A stretch of 32,238 bases of DNA from Pseudomonas fluorescens (GCF_902497895.1 NZ_CABVHQ010000066.1:1-32238); one strand, 5' to 3'. Positions 8,389 to 17,600 are shown, counted from the first letter of the stretch. Made by a program: numbers and translations. The notes: generated from the sequence alone by a model not told the origin.

Positions 8389-9723
8389 ATGCTGCGCGCG
8401 CTGTTTGTGATGATGCTTTGCGGCCTGACTGTTGCTGTCCTCGCCAATGAGCTACCGGTCCCGGATCAGGGCCCTGCCCTGCGCATTCAGGGTTCCAATA
8501 CCATCGGCGCCGCACTGGGTCCGGCGCTGGTCAAAGGGCTGATGGAAGATCAGGGGCTGCTCAAGGTGCGCAGCGAAATCACCGGCCACACCAACGAACA
8601 GCGGATAGTCGGCCAGACGCCGCAAGGCCGCCAGGTGGTGGTGGAAATCGCGGCCCATGGTTCGAGCACCGGGTTTACCGCACTCCAAGCCGCTACTGCC
8701 GATCTGGCGGCCTCATCGAGGCCGATCAAGGACAGTGAACGGGTCGACCTGGAGGCCTTGGGCGACCTGAAAAGACCCGGTGCCGAGCAAGTGATCGCCA
8801 TCGACGGGCTGGCGATCATCCTGCATCCGCAAAACCCCTTGAGCCAATTGAACACTGAGCAACTGGCGCGAATTTTCAGTGGCGAGGTGAACACCTGGGA
8901 AGATCTGGGCGGCATTGGCGGGACGATCCAGCTGTATGCCCGGGATGACCAATCGGGCACCTACGATACCTTCAAGGAGCTGGTACTCAACCGTCGCGGC
9001 AAAACCCTGGGCGGTGCGGCGAAACGATTTGAATCCAGCGAGCAGCTGTCTGATGCGGTCAGCCAGGACCCGCAAGGCATCGGCTTTATCGGCCTGCCTT
9101 ATGTACGTCAGGCCAAGGCCGTGGCGATTGTCGACGGCGATTCGCATCCCATGCTGCCGCTCAATAGCCTGATCGCCACCGAGGACTATCCGTTGTCGCG
9201 GCGCTTGTTCTTTTACCTGCCACCCAGCGGGCAAAACCCGTGGGCCACTGCGCTGGTGGCGTTTGCCCAAAGCAGCAAGGGCCAGGCTATCGTCGCCGCC
9301 AACGGTTTTATTGCCCAGAGCGTGCAAGCCATGCCGGTAACGGCCGGCGCGCAGATGCCTGACGGCTATCAGACCATCACTCGGCATGCGCAACGGCTGT
9401 CGGTGAATTTTCGCTTCGAGGAAGGCAGTGCCAGCCTGGACAACAAGGCCCGCGAGGATCTGTCGCGAGTGCTCGACTATTTAAGGCTCCACGGAAAACT
9501 CAATAAACAGGTGATGCTGGTAGGTTTTGGCGATGCCAAGAGCGACCCGGAGCGGGCAGACCTGTTGTCGAAGCTGCGAGCCATGGCGGTGCGCCGGGAG
9601 CTGATCAAAAACGGTGTGGTGTTGCGCGAGATTCGCGGTTTTGGCGCCGAGATGCCGGTGGCGGCCAATAGCGCCGATGAAGGCAGGATCAAGAATCGGC
9701 GGGTGGAGGTTTGGGTGTATTGA
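8389..9723 (+). CDS. PstS-like substrate-binding domain fused to OmpA-like peptidoglycan-binding domain
   Basis: 444 residues from the ATG at 8389, which has AAAGGTG upstream and a signal peptide (MLRALFVMMLCGLTVAVLAN). Residues about 25-300 resemble periplasmic phosphate-binding proteins: an early IQGSNTIG anion-binding loop, YARDDQSGTYDTFKELVL, and DPQGIGFIGLPYV. Residues about 325-444 form an OmpA/MotB C-terminal domain (VNFRFEEGSASLD, LVGFGDAKSDPERADLLSKLRA, and terminal NRRVEVWVY). The fusion would tether a phosphate-like anion binder to the cell wall. No pst transporter genes are adjacent, so a role in sensing or scavenging is open. Family assignment is firm, ligand is inferred. Confidence 0.85.
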   Translation: MLRALFVMMLCGLTVAVLANELPVPDQGPALRIQGSNTIGAALGPALVKGLMEDQGLLKVRSEITGHTNEQRIVGQTPQGRQVVVEIAAHGSSTGFTALQAATADLAASSRPIKDSERVDLEALGDLKRPGAEQVIAIDGLAIILHPQNPLSQLNTEQLARIFSGEVNTWEDLGGIGGTIQLYARDDQSGTYDTFKELVLNRRGKTLGGAAKRFESSEQLSDAVSQDPQGIGFIGLPYVRQAKAVAIVDGDSHPMLPLNSLIATEDYPLSRRLFFYLPPSGQNPWATALVAFAQSSKGQAIVAANGFIAQSVQAMPVTAGAQMPDGYQTITRHAQRLSVNFRFEEGSASLDNKAREDLSRVLDYLRLHGKLNKQVMLVGFGDAKSDPERADLLSKLRAMAVRRELIKNGVVLREIRGFGAEMPVAANSADEGRIKNRRVEVWVY

Positions 9724-9739
9724 AGTGAACACAGACCAT

Positions 9740-9960
9740 GGTGGCAAGGGAGCTTCCTGTGGCAAGGGGGCTTGCTGTGGCGAGGGGGCTTCTGTGGCGA
9801 GGGGGCTTGCCCCCGTTCGGCTGCGAAGCAGTCGTAAAATCGGCTGAAGTGCTCTGTCAGACATACCGAGGTGGCCGGTTTAGGGCCGCTGCGCGCCCCA
9901 GCGGGGGCAAGCCCCCTCGCCACAGAAGCCCCCTCACCACAAGGAAGCCCCCTCGCCACA
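9740..9960. repeat. Enlarged palindromic repeat with tandemly multiplied arms
   Basis: The left arm has four tandem units related to TGTGGCGAGGGGGCTTC (starting near 9740, 9758, 9776 and 9793; period 17-18 bp). The right arm has three inverted units (9902-9924, 9925-9941, 9942-9960). Between them lie TTCGGCTGCGAAGCAGTCG and a GGGCCGCTGCGCGCCC hairpin. It fills almost the whole gap between the OmpA-fusion stop and the acyl-CoA dehydrogenase stop, so it may act as a convergent-gene barrier. Confidence 0.85.
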
Positions 9961-9965
9961 AGGTC

Positions 9966-11195
9966 TTACTGCCCGCTACGCATCATCTCTTTCGGCACAT
10001 ATTTGCCGATCTCGAATTTGCCGATCGCCGCGCGGTGCACTTCATCCGGGCCGTCGGCCAGACGCAGGGTGCGTTGCATCGCGTACATGTAGGCCAGCGG
10101 GAAATCGTTGGAAACCCCGGCCCCGCCATGGATCTGGATCGCCCGATCGATGACCTTCAAGGCCACGTTCGGTGCAACTACCTTGATCTGGGCAATTTCG
10201 CTTTTCGCCACCTTATTGCCGGCGGTGTCCATCATGTACGCCGCTTTCAATGTCAGCAGGCGCGCCATATCGATTTCCATCCGCGAGTCGGCGATCTTGT
10301 CGATATTGCCACCCAGACGTGCCAGGGGTTTACCGAACGCGGTCCGGCTGATCGAACGTTTGCACATCAACTCCAGTGCACGTTCGGCCATGCCGATCGA
10401 GCGCATGCAGTGGTGAATCCGGCCAGGGCCAAGGCGACCCTGGGCGATTTCAAAACCGCGGCCTTCGCCCAGCAGCACGTTCTCGTAAGGCACACGGACG
10501 TTCTCGAACAGCACTTCCGCGTGGCCGTGGGGCGCGTCGTCGTAACCGAACACCGGTAACGGACGGACGATCTTCACACCCGGAGCATCCACCGGCACCA
10601 GAATCATCGAGTGCTGTTGGTGACGCGGCGCATCCGGATTGCTCAGGCCCATGAATATCAGGATCTTGCAACGCGGGTCGCAGGCACCCGAGGTCCACCA
10701 TTTCTTGCCGTTGATCACCCACTCGTCACCCTGACGCTCGGCGCGGGCGGCCATGTTGGTGGCGTCGGAGGACGCCACGTCCGGCTCGGTCATGGCAAAG
10801 GCCGAACGGATCTCGCCGCGCAGCAGCGGCTCCAGCCAGCGCTGTTTCTGTTCTTCGTTGGCGTAACGCACCAGCACCTCCATGTTGCCGGTGTCCGGCG
10901 CCGAGCAGTTGAATGGCTCCGGCCCGAGCAGCGAGCGGCCCATGATTTCCGCCAGCGGCGCGTACTCAAGGTTGGTCAAGCCGGCGCCCAGCTCGGACTC
11001 GGGAAGAAACAAATTCCACAAACCTGCAGCCTTGGCCTTGAGTTTGAGCTCCTCCATGATCGCGGTCGGCTGCCAGCGGTCGCCCTCCGAGACCTGGCGT
11101 TCGAACACCGCTTCAGCCGGATAAACGTAAGCGTCCATGAACGCGGTCACGCGCTCACGCAGTTCCTGAACCTTAGGGGAATAAGCGAAATCCAT
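9966..11195 (-). CDS. Acyl-CoA dehydrogenase (ACAD10/11-like)
   Basis: 409 residues, full length. Family features include FAMTEPDVASSDATN (FAD and substrate loop), WVINGKKWWTSGACDPRCK, RTAFGKPLARLGGN, QIHGGAGVSNDFPLA and the C-terminal RLADGPDEVHR, which sits where the catalytic-base loop lies in the ACAD10/11-type subgroup. FAD-dependent alpha,beta-dehydrogenation of an acyl-CoA is the expected reaction; chain specificity is not readable. It is divergent from a LysR regulator gene 151 bp away, the usual layout of a regulator and its target. It is distinct from the isovaleryl-CoA dehydrogenase LiuA found later in the window. Confidence 0.9.
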   Translation of the reverse strand: MDFAYSPKVQELRERVTAFMDAYVYPAEAVFERQVSEGDRWQPTAIMEELKLKAKAAGLWNLFLPESELGAGLTNLEYAPLAEIMGRSLLGPEPFNCSAPDTGNMEVLVRYANEEQKQRWLEPLLRGEIRSAFAMTEPDVASSDATNMAARAERQGDEWVINGKKWWTSGACDPRCKILIFMGLSNPDAPRHQQHSMILVPVDAPGVKIVRPLPVFGYDDAPHGHAEVLFENVRVPYENVLLGEGRGFEIAQGRLGPGRIHHCMRSIGMAERALELMCKRSISRTAFGKPLARLGGNIDKIADSRMEIDMARLLTLKAAYMMDTAGNKVAKSEIAQIKVVAPNVALKVIDRAIQIHGGAGVSNDFPLAYMYAMQRTLRLADGPDEVHRAAIGKFEIGKYVPKEMMRSGQ

Positions 11196-11346
11196 GAGCA
11201 GCTACCTTCTTCCAGGGATTGATGAGGTCATGCAATCGATGCTAGAACAGCTACTAAAATTTACCTAGCCTATTCTCGGCGTGTATTAACATTCATCACC
11301 GATATATGATCCGTTGATCGAAACCTAAAAATAAGAGTGCAGCGCA

Positions 11347-12276
11347 ATGAATCTGAGCAAGGTCGACCTGAACCTTTTCATCGTCTTCGACGCGATCTAC
11401 ACCGAGGCCAATCTGACCCGGGCCGGGCAGATCGTCGGCATCACTCAGCCAGCCGTCTCGAACGCTCTGGCCCGCCTGCGCGAGACCTTCAACGACCCGT
11501 TGTTCGTGCGCACCGCCCAGGGCATGGTGCCCACGCCCATGGCGCAAAACATCATCGGCCCGGTGCGCAACGCATTGTCGCTGCTGCGGGTATCGGTGCA
11601 GGAAAGCCGGATTTTCAACCCGTTGCAAGCGACCAAGACCTTCCGCATCAGCATGACCGACCTCACTGAAGCGGTGATCCTGCCGCCGCTGTTCCAGCGC
11701 CTGCGCCGCCTGGCACCGACGGTGATCATCGAGAGCTTTTTATCCAAACGCCGGGAAACCACCAAGGAACTGGCGGCCGGTCGCCTCGACTTCGCCGTCG
11801 ATGCGCCCCTCAACACCGACCCGCAAGTGCGCCACGTCAAGCTGATGGAAGACCGTTATGTCTGCGCCATGCGCAAGGGGCATCCGCTGGCGGGCAAAGA
11901 CAAATTCACCCTCGAGGACTACCTGTCGCTGACCCATATCCATATTTCCAGCCGGCGCAGCGGGCTCGGGCATGTCGACCTGGCGCTGGGCAAGATGGGC
12001 ATCCAGCGCAAAATCGCCCTGCGCTCACAGCATTACCTGATGGCCTCGCAAGTGCTGCAACAGACCGACATGGTGATGACCGTGCCCGAGCGTTTCGCCC
12101 GCCGGCATGACCTGCATGCATTCAACCTGCCGGTCAATGATGTGCCGCCGGTCGAAACCCACCTCTACTGGCACGAAAGCACCGACCAGGACCCGGCTAA
12201 CCGCTGGATGCGCGAGCAGATGATCGAGTTGTGCCAGCAGGTCACTGCCCATGAGAAGAAGCTCGATAAAGCGTAA
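11347..12276 (+). CDS. LysR-family transcriptional regulator
   Basis: 309 residues. The N-terminal winged HTH is clear (EANLTRAGQIVGITQPAVSN, then ALARLRETFNDPLFVR), followed by a type-2 periplasmic-binding-like effector domain from about residue 95 (FRISMTDLTEAVILPPLFQ, LAAGRLDFAVDAPL). The gene is divergent from the acyl-CoA dehydrogenase, which is the likeliest target. The 151-bp gap holds several GATC/ATC-GAT type short inverted repeats, but I cannot single out a T-N11-A operator with confidence. An AAAAATAA run at 11327-11334 lies in its leader. Confidence 0.92.
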   Translation: MNLSKVDLNLFIVFDAIYTEANLTRAGQIVGITQPAVSNALARLRETFNDPLFVRTAQGMVPTPMAQNIIGPVRNALSLLRVSVQESRIFNPLQATKTFRISMTDLTEAVILPPLFQRLRRLAPTVIIESFLSKRRETTKELAAGRLDFAVDAPLNTDPQVRHVKLMEDRYVCAMRKGHPLAGKDKFTLEDYLSLTHIHISSRRSGLGHVDLALGKMGIQRKIALRSQHYLMASQVLQQTDMVMTVPERFARRHDLHAFNLPVNDVPPVETHLYWHESTDQDPANRWMREQMIELCQQVTAHEKKLDKA

Positions 12277-12298
12277 GTCTCAGGACCGCGTCATCGTT

Positions 12299-12393
12299 CA
12301 TCGCGAGCAAGCTCGCTCCCACAAGGGATTTGTGTTGAACATGAAATTGATGTTCAGACCCGGTCCCTGTGGGAGCGAGCTTGCTCGCGATGA
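12299..12393. repeat. REP doublet (GCGAGCAAGCTCGC type)
   Basis: CATCGCGAGCAAGCTCGCTC starts at 12299 and its inverse ends at 12393; each arm is itself partly palindromic (GCGAGCAAGCTCGC). The loop contains a second inverted repeat, TGAACAT / ATGTTCA. It belongs to the same family as the element at 25315-25414. It lies just after the lysR stop and may end that transcript. Confidence 0.88.
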
Positions 12394-12424
12394 GGCCAGT
12401 AATGACACTGAAGACCTTCACTGC

Positions 12425-12440
12425 TTGACGTAAACGTCAA
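12425..12440. promoter_or_regulatory. LiuR-type box before liuR
   Basis: TTGACGTAAACGTCAA is an inverted repeat with 7-bp arms, 42 bp before the liuR ATG. It matches the two boxes before liuA (TTGACGTTAACGTAAA and CTTACGTTAACGTAAA) and the LiuR motif described for proteobacterial branched-chain amino acid regulons. Autoregulation is inferred. Confidence 0.8.
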
Positions 12441-12482
12441 CCTGCCATTAGCTTAGCAGCAAGACCTTTTTCGAGCGCTTCC

Positions 12483-12884
12483 ATGAGCAGCCAGACTTAC
12501 AGCATCTCCGACCTCGCCCGCGAGCTCGACATCACCACCCGCGCCATTCGCTTCTATGAGGAGCAAGGCTTGCTTGCCCCCGAGCGGCGCGGTCAGGAAC
12601 GCATCTACTCGCCCAGGGACAAAGTCAGCCTGAAGCTGATCCTGCGGGGCAAGCGCATCGGCTTCTCCCTGGCCGAATGCCGCGAGCTGATCGAACTCTA
12701 CGACCCCACCAGCGGCAACCAGAAACAGCTGCACAGCATGCTGGCGAAAATCACCGAACGTCGCGAACAGCTGGAACAGCAAATGCTCGATATCGAGCAG
12801 ATGAAGCTGGAACTGGACACAGCGGAAGAGCGCTGTATCCAGGCGCTGGAAGAAACGATCGAGAATCAGAAGGTTGTGCAATAG
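12483..12884 (+). CDS. liuR: MerR-family regulator of leucine/isovalerate catabolism, LiuR
   Basis: 133 residues. It has an N-terminal MerR winged helix (YSISDLARELDITTRAIRFY, then EEQGLLAPERRGQERIYS) and a long C-terminal coiled-coil dimer helix (about residues 75-128). There is no Cys-rich metal-binding loop, as expected for LiuR rather than metal sensors. A LiuR-type palindrome precedes it and HMG-CoA lyase follows. In P. aeruginosa liuR heads one liuRABCDE operon. Here liuR and liuE stay together, and the liuABCD block begins about 9.6 kb further on. LiuR represses the pathway until an acyl-CoA intermediate accumulates (family knowledge). Confidence 0.9.
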   Translation: MSSQTYSISDLARELDITTRAIRFYEEQGLLAPERRGQERIYSPRDKVSLKLILRGKRIGFSLAECRELIELYDPTSGNQKQLHSMLAKITERREQLEQQMLDIEQMKLELDTAEERCIQALEETIENQKVVQ

Positions 12885-12917
12885 GAACATCGTTGGCCGA
12901 GGTTGAATGCGGTTGTG

Positions 12918-13050
12918 CGTAGCAGCTGGCGAAGCCTGCGTTCGAGCGCGCAGCGGTCGCAGTCCAAACGACACGTTTTCCCTGAAATGACGCGCTCGTG
13001 AATTCTACGACTGCTGCGCAGCCGAACGCAGCCTGACGGCAGCTGCTACG
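12918..13050. repeat. Palindromic repeat pair between liuR and liuE
   Basis: CGTAGCAGCTGGCG (12918-12931) pairs with CGGCAGCTGCTACG (13037-13050), and inner parts pair around TGCGTTCG...CGAACGCA. This second class of Pseudomonas intergenic palindrome separates liuR from liuE within what may be one transcript. Confidence 0.75.
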
Positions 13051-13080
13051 GGTGCGCGGTAGTACCGCTAATGCAGTATC

Positions 13081-13088
13081 AATAAAAA
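13081..13088 (+). promoter_or_regulatory. CA motif (AANAANAA) in liuE leader, possible Hfq-Crc site
   Basis: AATAAAAA fits AANAANAA exactly and ends one base before the AGGTG ribosome site of liuE. This is where Hfq-Crc binding would block translation. The motif is seen; binding is inferred. Confidence 0.6.
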
Positions 13089-13102
13089 CAGGTGAACCCC
13101 TT

Positions 13103-14002
13103 ATGTCTCTCCCCACCCATGTACGCCTGATCGAAGTCGGCCCCCGCGACGGTCTGCAGAACGAAGCCCAACCCATCAGCGTGGCAGACAAGGTGCAACT
13201 GGTCGATGCACTGACCGCCGCCGGCCTTGGTTATATCGAAGTCGGCAGTTTCGTTTCGCCCAAATGGGTGCCGCAGATGGCCGGCTCAGCCGAAGTCTTC
13301 GCACAGATCCAGCGCAAACCAGGGGTGACCTACGCTGCATTGGCACCGAACCTGCGTGGCTTTGAAGACGCGCTGGCGGCCGGGGTCAAGGAAGTCGCGG
13401 TGTTCGCCGCCGCTTCCGAAGCTTTTTCCCAGCGCAACATCAATTGTTCGATCAGCGAAAGCCTCGAACGTTTTGTACCGCTCATGGAGGCCGCCAGACA
13501 GCACGGCATCAGCGTGCGCGGTTACGTATCCTGTGTGCTGGGCTGCCCATATGAAGGAGAGGTGGCGCCCGAGCAAGTCGCCGCCGTCGCGCGCGAGCTG
13601 TACGCCATGGGCTGCTACGAAGTTTCCCTGGGCGACACCATTGGCACCGGTACCGCCGGCGCTACCCGCAGGATGTTCGAGGTGGTCGGCGCCCAGGTGC
13701 CGCGGGACAAACTGGCCGGGCACTTCCACGACACCTACGGCCAGGCCATGGCCAATATCTACGCAAGCCTGCTGGAAGGCATCGCGGTGTTCGACAGCTC
13801 CATCGCCGGCCTCGGCGGTTGCCCCTACGCCAAGGGCGCCAGCGGTAACGTCGCCACCGAAGACGTGCTGTACCTGCTCAACGGCCTGGGGATCAGCACC
13901 GGGATCGACATGGATCGCCTGATCCAGGCCGGTCAGCAGATCTGCACGGTGCTGGGACGCCCGACCGGTTCCCGGGTGGCCAAGGTTCGTAGCACGGTGT
14001 GA
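13103..14002 (+). CDS. liuE: Hydroxymethylglutaryl-CoA lyase
   Basis: 299 residues from the ATG at 13103, which has AGGTG at a proper distance; upstream in-frame codons run into the palindromic repeat. The catalytic signatures of the HMG-CoA lyase / DRE-TIM family are present: EVGPRDGLQNE (catalytic Arg and metal-binding Asp), GHFHDTYGQA (metal-binding His pair) and the glycine loop GLGGCPYAKGASGNVATED with its active-site Cys. It cleaves HMG-CoA to acetoacetate and acetyl-CoA, the last step of leucine breakdown; also named mvaB. The CrcY sRNA gene follows immediately, as I recall for the mvaB (PP_3540) locus of P. putida. Confidence 0.95.
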   Translation: MSLPTHVRLIEVGPRDGLQNEAQPISVADKVQLVDALTAAGLGYIEVGSFVSPKWVPQMAGSAEVFAQIQRKPGVTYAALAPNLRGFEDALAAGVKEVAVFAAASEAFSQRNINCSISESLERFVPLMEAARQHGISVRGYVSCVLGCPYEGEVAPEQVAAVARELYAMGCYEVSLGDTIGTGTAGATRRMFEVVGAQVPRDKLAGHFHDTYGQAMANIYASLLEGIAVFDSSIAGLGGCPYAKGASGNVATEDVLYLLNGLGISTGIDMDRLIQAGQQICTVLGRPTGSRVAKVRSTV

Positions 14003-14019
14003 GGTGCGGTTGTGTCGGG

Positions 14020-14061
14020 GTGTTACCGCCCCCTCAATCCCGGAGCGAAAACGAGTAACAC
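14020..14061. promoter_or_regulatory. Candidate CbrB enhancer (upstream activating sites) for crcY
   Basis: Perfect inverted halves GTGTTAC (14020-14026) and GTAACAC (14055-14061), 35 bp apart, sit about 85-125 bp before the sigma-54 promoter. GTTAC/GTAAC halves resemble sites reported for CbrB at crcZ promoters, and the distance suits an enhancer-binding activator. The repeat is seen; the regulator is inferred. Confidence 0.6.
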
Positions 14062-14142
14062 GGAAACAGATTGGTGGGATTTGTCTGGCTGCCTTTTCTT
14101 GTCAAATCATCAAGTGATTGATTTTAAAGGAATATTTAAAGT

Positions 14143-14158
14143 TGGCACGGCTCCTGCT
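14143..14158 (+). promoter_or_regulatory. Sigma-54 (RpoN) promoter of crcY
   Basis: TTGGCACGGCTCCTGCT has the -24 GG at 14144-14145 and the -12 GC at 14156-14157, with exactly 10 bases between. It matches TGGCACG-N4-TTGC except for one T to C change. The RNA start is expected about 12 bases after the GC, near 14169. Confidence 0.88.
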
Positions 14159-14168
14159 CTATCTTCTG

Positions 14169-14545
14169 TATAACAAGAATAAAAATAAGCGACAAACCCA
14201 ATAAAAATAAGACGTAACGACTCTGACATAACAAAAACAACACGGCAGAGACGCAGCTAACAGATTTTTTTGGAGAAGGTGTGCTTCCAGGGTGCTTTTC
14301 GAAGTAACCCGCAACCGGGCAGAGAACAATAAAACTACCTTCAGGTAGCTCCCGAACTGGTTGGATCGCTTAGCGAGAAGGTAGATCAGCGCTCAAAAAA
14401 ATACGTTTGCTCTTGATCCTGGATAGGGATCGACAATAACAGCGGTAAAGGGCCACGGTTGCCAAAAACAACAATAGACCGCCCCTCAATAATAAAAAAA
14501 GAGCACGTAACAACAAATTAAAGGGGAGCTTCGGCTCCCCTTTGT
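14169..14545 (+). ncRNA. crcY: CrcY sRNA (CrcZ/CrcY family), Hfq-Crc decoy
   Basis: About 375 nt, running from the sigma-54 start to a strong terminator. It contains seven clusters with at least one perfect AANAANAA motif, at about 14172-14188, 14200-14210, 14230-14240, 14325-14332, 14464-14474, 14488-14500 and 14509-14516. There is no convincing ORF. CrcZ/CrcY RNAs bind Hfq through such A-rich motifs and so relieve Hfq-Crc repression of catabolic mRNAs when good carbon sources run out; transcription depends on CbrAB and RpoN. The paralogue crcZ normally lies next to cbrB, whereas crcY lies next to mvaB, so this copy is called crcY. The exact 5' end is estimated. Confidence 0.9.
14520..14543 (+). 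terminator. Rho-independent terminator of crcY
   Basis: Stem AAAGGGGAGC / GCTCCCCTTT with a stable TTCG tetraloop, followed by a modest T-rich tail (TTTGTGCTTTCT). Confidence 0.92.
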
Positions 14546-14662
14546 GCTTTCTGGCGTTCAGGTTTTTTGCTCCCACCTTACAGCCCATACATATCTACCA
14601 CCGCCCCATGACCCGGGCTCTCCATGCTGACCACTCTTCCCATCAGCATGGAGTCTGTGCCT

Positions 14663-17600
14663 ATGAGCACTTCCCGCCTTTCCACATCCACGCCCTCTTT
14701 CGAGGAGATCAAGGGCTACCTGTACCAGATCGGGCACCACCTGCTCGAACCCGGCAGCTCGCCGCAGCCAAAACCGGGCGAGCTTGTGCACCTCAGGCAG
14801 TTACTGACAAAGCAGCCGCCAGCTCCCGAGCTTGCGCACCTGCAGCAACTGAACGCCACTCTCAAGACTCACAACCAGACGCTCTTCAGCAAAAGCCATG
14901 AGCTGTATCAAGCCCTTGCACAGACCGACCTGAAACACACCGAGGGTTCGCGGCTATTGGCCAGCCTCAAGACGGAACTGAACCAAAAGCTGCAGGCACT
15001 GGATGAACGCAGCCTGGTGGATGGTAAAGGCCGTCGGTCCTTCATGGCCAATGAGGCCGGCGCGACGGCGCTTGAGCAAGAAGCCAGACTCAACGTCAAA
15101 GACCGCCTGCTATTGCCCGACGAGACGCGTCTGGTCGATGGCATTTCCCTGGGGCCGGCGTTTCGCCCCGGTCTGTATGCCCTGACCTTCAGTTATCAAG
15201 ACCAGACCGTCGAACTCGCCGGAGCCTTCGTACTCACGGAAAAAAACAACCCGATCGCCACCTCGCTGACGCTCGGGCAGTCGGTTGGCAAGGTGTTGCT
15301 GTTTATTCCCTCCTGTGGCCTGAAATCGTTCAGTTCGTTGGAGGACATGAACACCAACTTGCTTGAGAGCATGGAAGCCCCATTGTGGCGTAACGAGTTG
15401 ATGAATCTGCTTCCCCGTCGTTATCAGCATCTGGGCCCTGCGGGGATCTGGCCGCTGGAACTCTCGCAGATCGACGGTGAACCGCTTTTCGAACACACCT
15501 ATGACACGCTGCTTGCCAAACGCACCCTGGATATCGACAGGGCATTGAGCCTGGAAGACAACCCGACCCACAGCGCCCGACAACTTGTAGAGGATCTCGA
15601 CCGCGCCGTCAGGTCCGCGTTGCCCGACCTGAGTGCACGCCTGGAACTGCGAGCCCAGACGCTACTGGACCGATGCCTGAACTACAGCGCGCCCGACTGG
15701 TATCGCAGTGCCGATGAAAGCAAACGCGCTGAGCTGGCGCAGCACCTGGCTCGATACAACAACGCACGTCAGACCTTGATAGATCTGTTCGGCCCCGCCG
15801 CGACTCCCCAGGCCCTCTCCCGTTACCAACTGATCGAGCGACTGTCCGATGAGCTGGACATTGATGATCTGGATCCTGACCAGTTGCACGTCAGCACCTA
15901 TCGCAAGGTCGCCGCCGTCGGTGACTATGAGCAAAAACACAGCCTGACCCGGTTGGCCCTGCGCGGCCTGCACACCGGCGATGAGTTGGCGGACTCGGAC
16001 TTTATAAAAAGAACCACGATCACTTATGCCGGCGCCCCCTTGGCAGAACAGTATCAATCGCTGACGCCGACCTGGCTCGCCACATGGCTGGCAACCTTGC
16101 AGCCGCGCCTGGACTTTGCCACGGTGCAAAAAAACCTCCACGGCGAACCCCAGATCAAAAGTGCCATTGAGAGGATGCTCGACCTTCGGATCAACGCGCT
16201 GGCCTATGTGGCGATGCTGCAGAATCACCTCACCGAAGACGACTACCAACTGATCCAGACCCTGCGGCAAGGGACCGATATACAGCTCAAGGCCGCGACA
16301 GTGTCACTCCAGCAAGGCCAGTTCGGGGACCTCTGGCTGCTGCGTCAGACCGACGACCATGGCGCGGTCAAACGCCTGTTGTTATGCACCCCCGAGGCAC
16401 CCGGAGCCCAACAGTTTCGGTTTTTCAACAGCGAGGTCGCCTGCAAGGCCCACATCCTCGGATGGAGCCAGGATCCGGTAATGAAGGGCTACCTGATTGA
16501 CCAGGTCGCCTTGCGGTTTCGCCCTGCGATGGCAAAAATTCTCACCGGCCTGGGTTTCAGGCCCCATGACCAGGAATACCAAAAAGTCACCTTCAGCACT
16601 CCCTCCAGCCATGATGCTTGCCTCAAGGCTGCAGCCAGTCACATGCTGGCCACACGTGAGGATGACTACACCTACGGCACCCCGCTCTGGTATACCTCGG
16701 CCAGCGCCGCCGAGCGCAAACAGCTGACGAGCCTGGCCGAAGATGCCGAAGGGGCACTGGAGAACTACAGCGCCAATCCGTTATCGGATATCCGGTTCAT
16801 ATCCTTTGAACGCTACGTGCATGGCCAGGCCAAAAACCAGCTGAACCAGCTGCTGGGGCGCCGCCAAAACGATATCGATCCTGATACTGTCCTGGCTCAT
16901 TACCCACAAGCATTCCCCGGTCTCAAGACCCCGCAGTCGCTGACTTACACTCAGCTGTTCCGCGACGGCTATGAAGACTACCGCGGCTTCCTGGATGCCA
17001 AATTCGACCGATCCGCTACCTTCACCGCTCCGACCGGCATTGACCTGAGCAATCTGACGGCCGAGAACGTCGCAATCTCGGTCAGGGGCGTCTGGATTGG
17101 CCAGCGTTACACCGACGAAATCAAAGCCAGACTGCAAAACACCCACAGCACTGGCTACACCATGCGCCGTGACGCGACCCTGGCCATCACCCAACTGCAA
17201 ATGCGCAACGCCGCCCTTGAGTCACGCCTCAAAGGCCACATCGCCAGCGTCGACCTCGATTGGCTTGAGCAAACCATCAACGCCATGGGCGACACCTCCC
17301 CCCAAACTCGCGAAAGCTATCAAATCCATCGCCTGTTCGTGGACGGTGAATGGGTCATCGACAACTTCTTGTTCAAGCGCGGCAACGACCCCGTTTTGCT
17401 GTACACCCCCCAGGCACCTGACGGCATTGCCTTTCGCGAGGCCAGGCGCTTCAACTATCTGTTGAAAGAAACCGATGGCATGGTCGGATACCTGAGCTCC
17501 CGTGTCGGGGTGCAAGCCCAGACCCGGGTACGGGCCTTTCTGGAAAATGCCAAACAACAACTGCCGAAAGATCTGACCGCCGCCGACCTGAGCGTGCCAC

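Noticed and set aside
8136..8450. Plus-strand ORF spanning the repeat pair after xthA
   Set aside because: Most of it is translated palindromic repeat, and it overlaps the start of the PstS/OmpA fusion in another frame.
12299..12393. Palindromic repeats as a possible CRISPR array
   Set aside because: There is one inverted pair only, with no regularly spaced direct repeats or cas genes; the same holds for the other repeat elements in the window.
12251..12433. Short ORF across the lysR end and REP doublet
   Set aside because: The coding pattern is the repeat itself, with no ribosome site or family match.
14397..14588. Small minus-strand ORF across the crcY 3' part
   Set aside because: It overlaps the A-rich motifs and terminator of crcY, has no ribosome site and encodes a low-complexity Leu-rich peptide.
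14560..14600. Sigma-70 promoter for the toxin gene (TTGCTC ... TACATA)
   Set aside because: Spacing and matches are weak; I would not place a promoter on this evidence.
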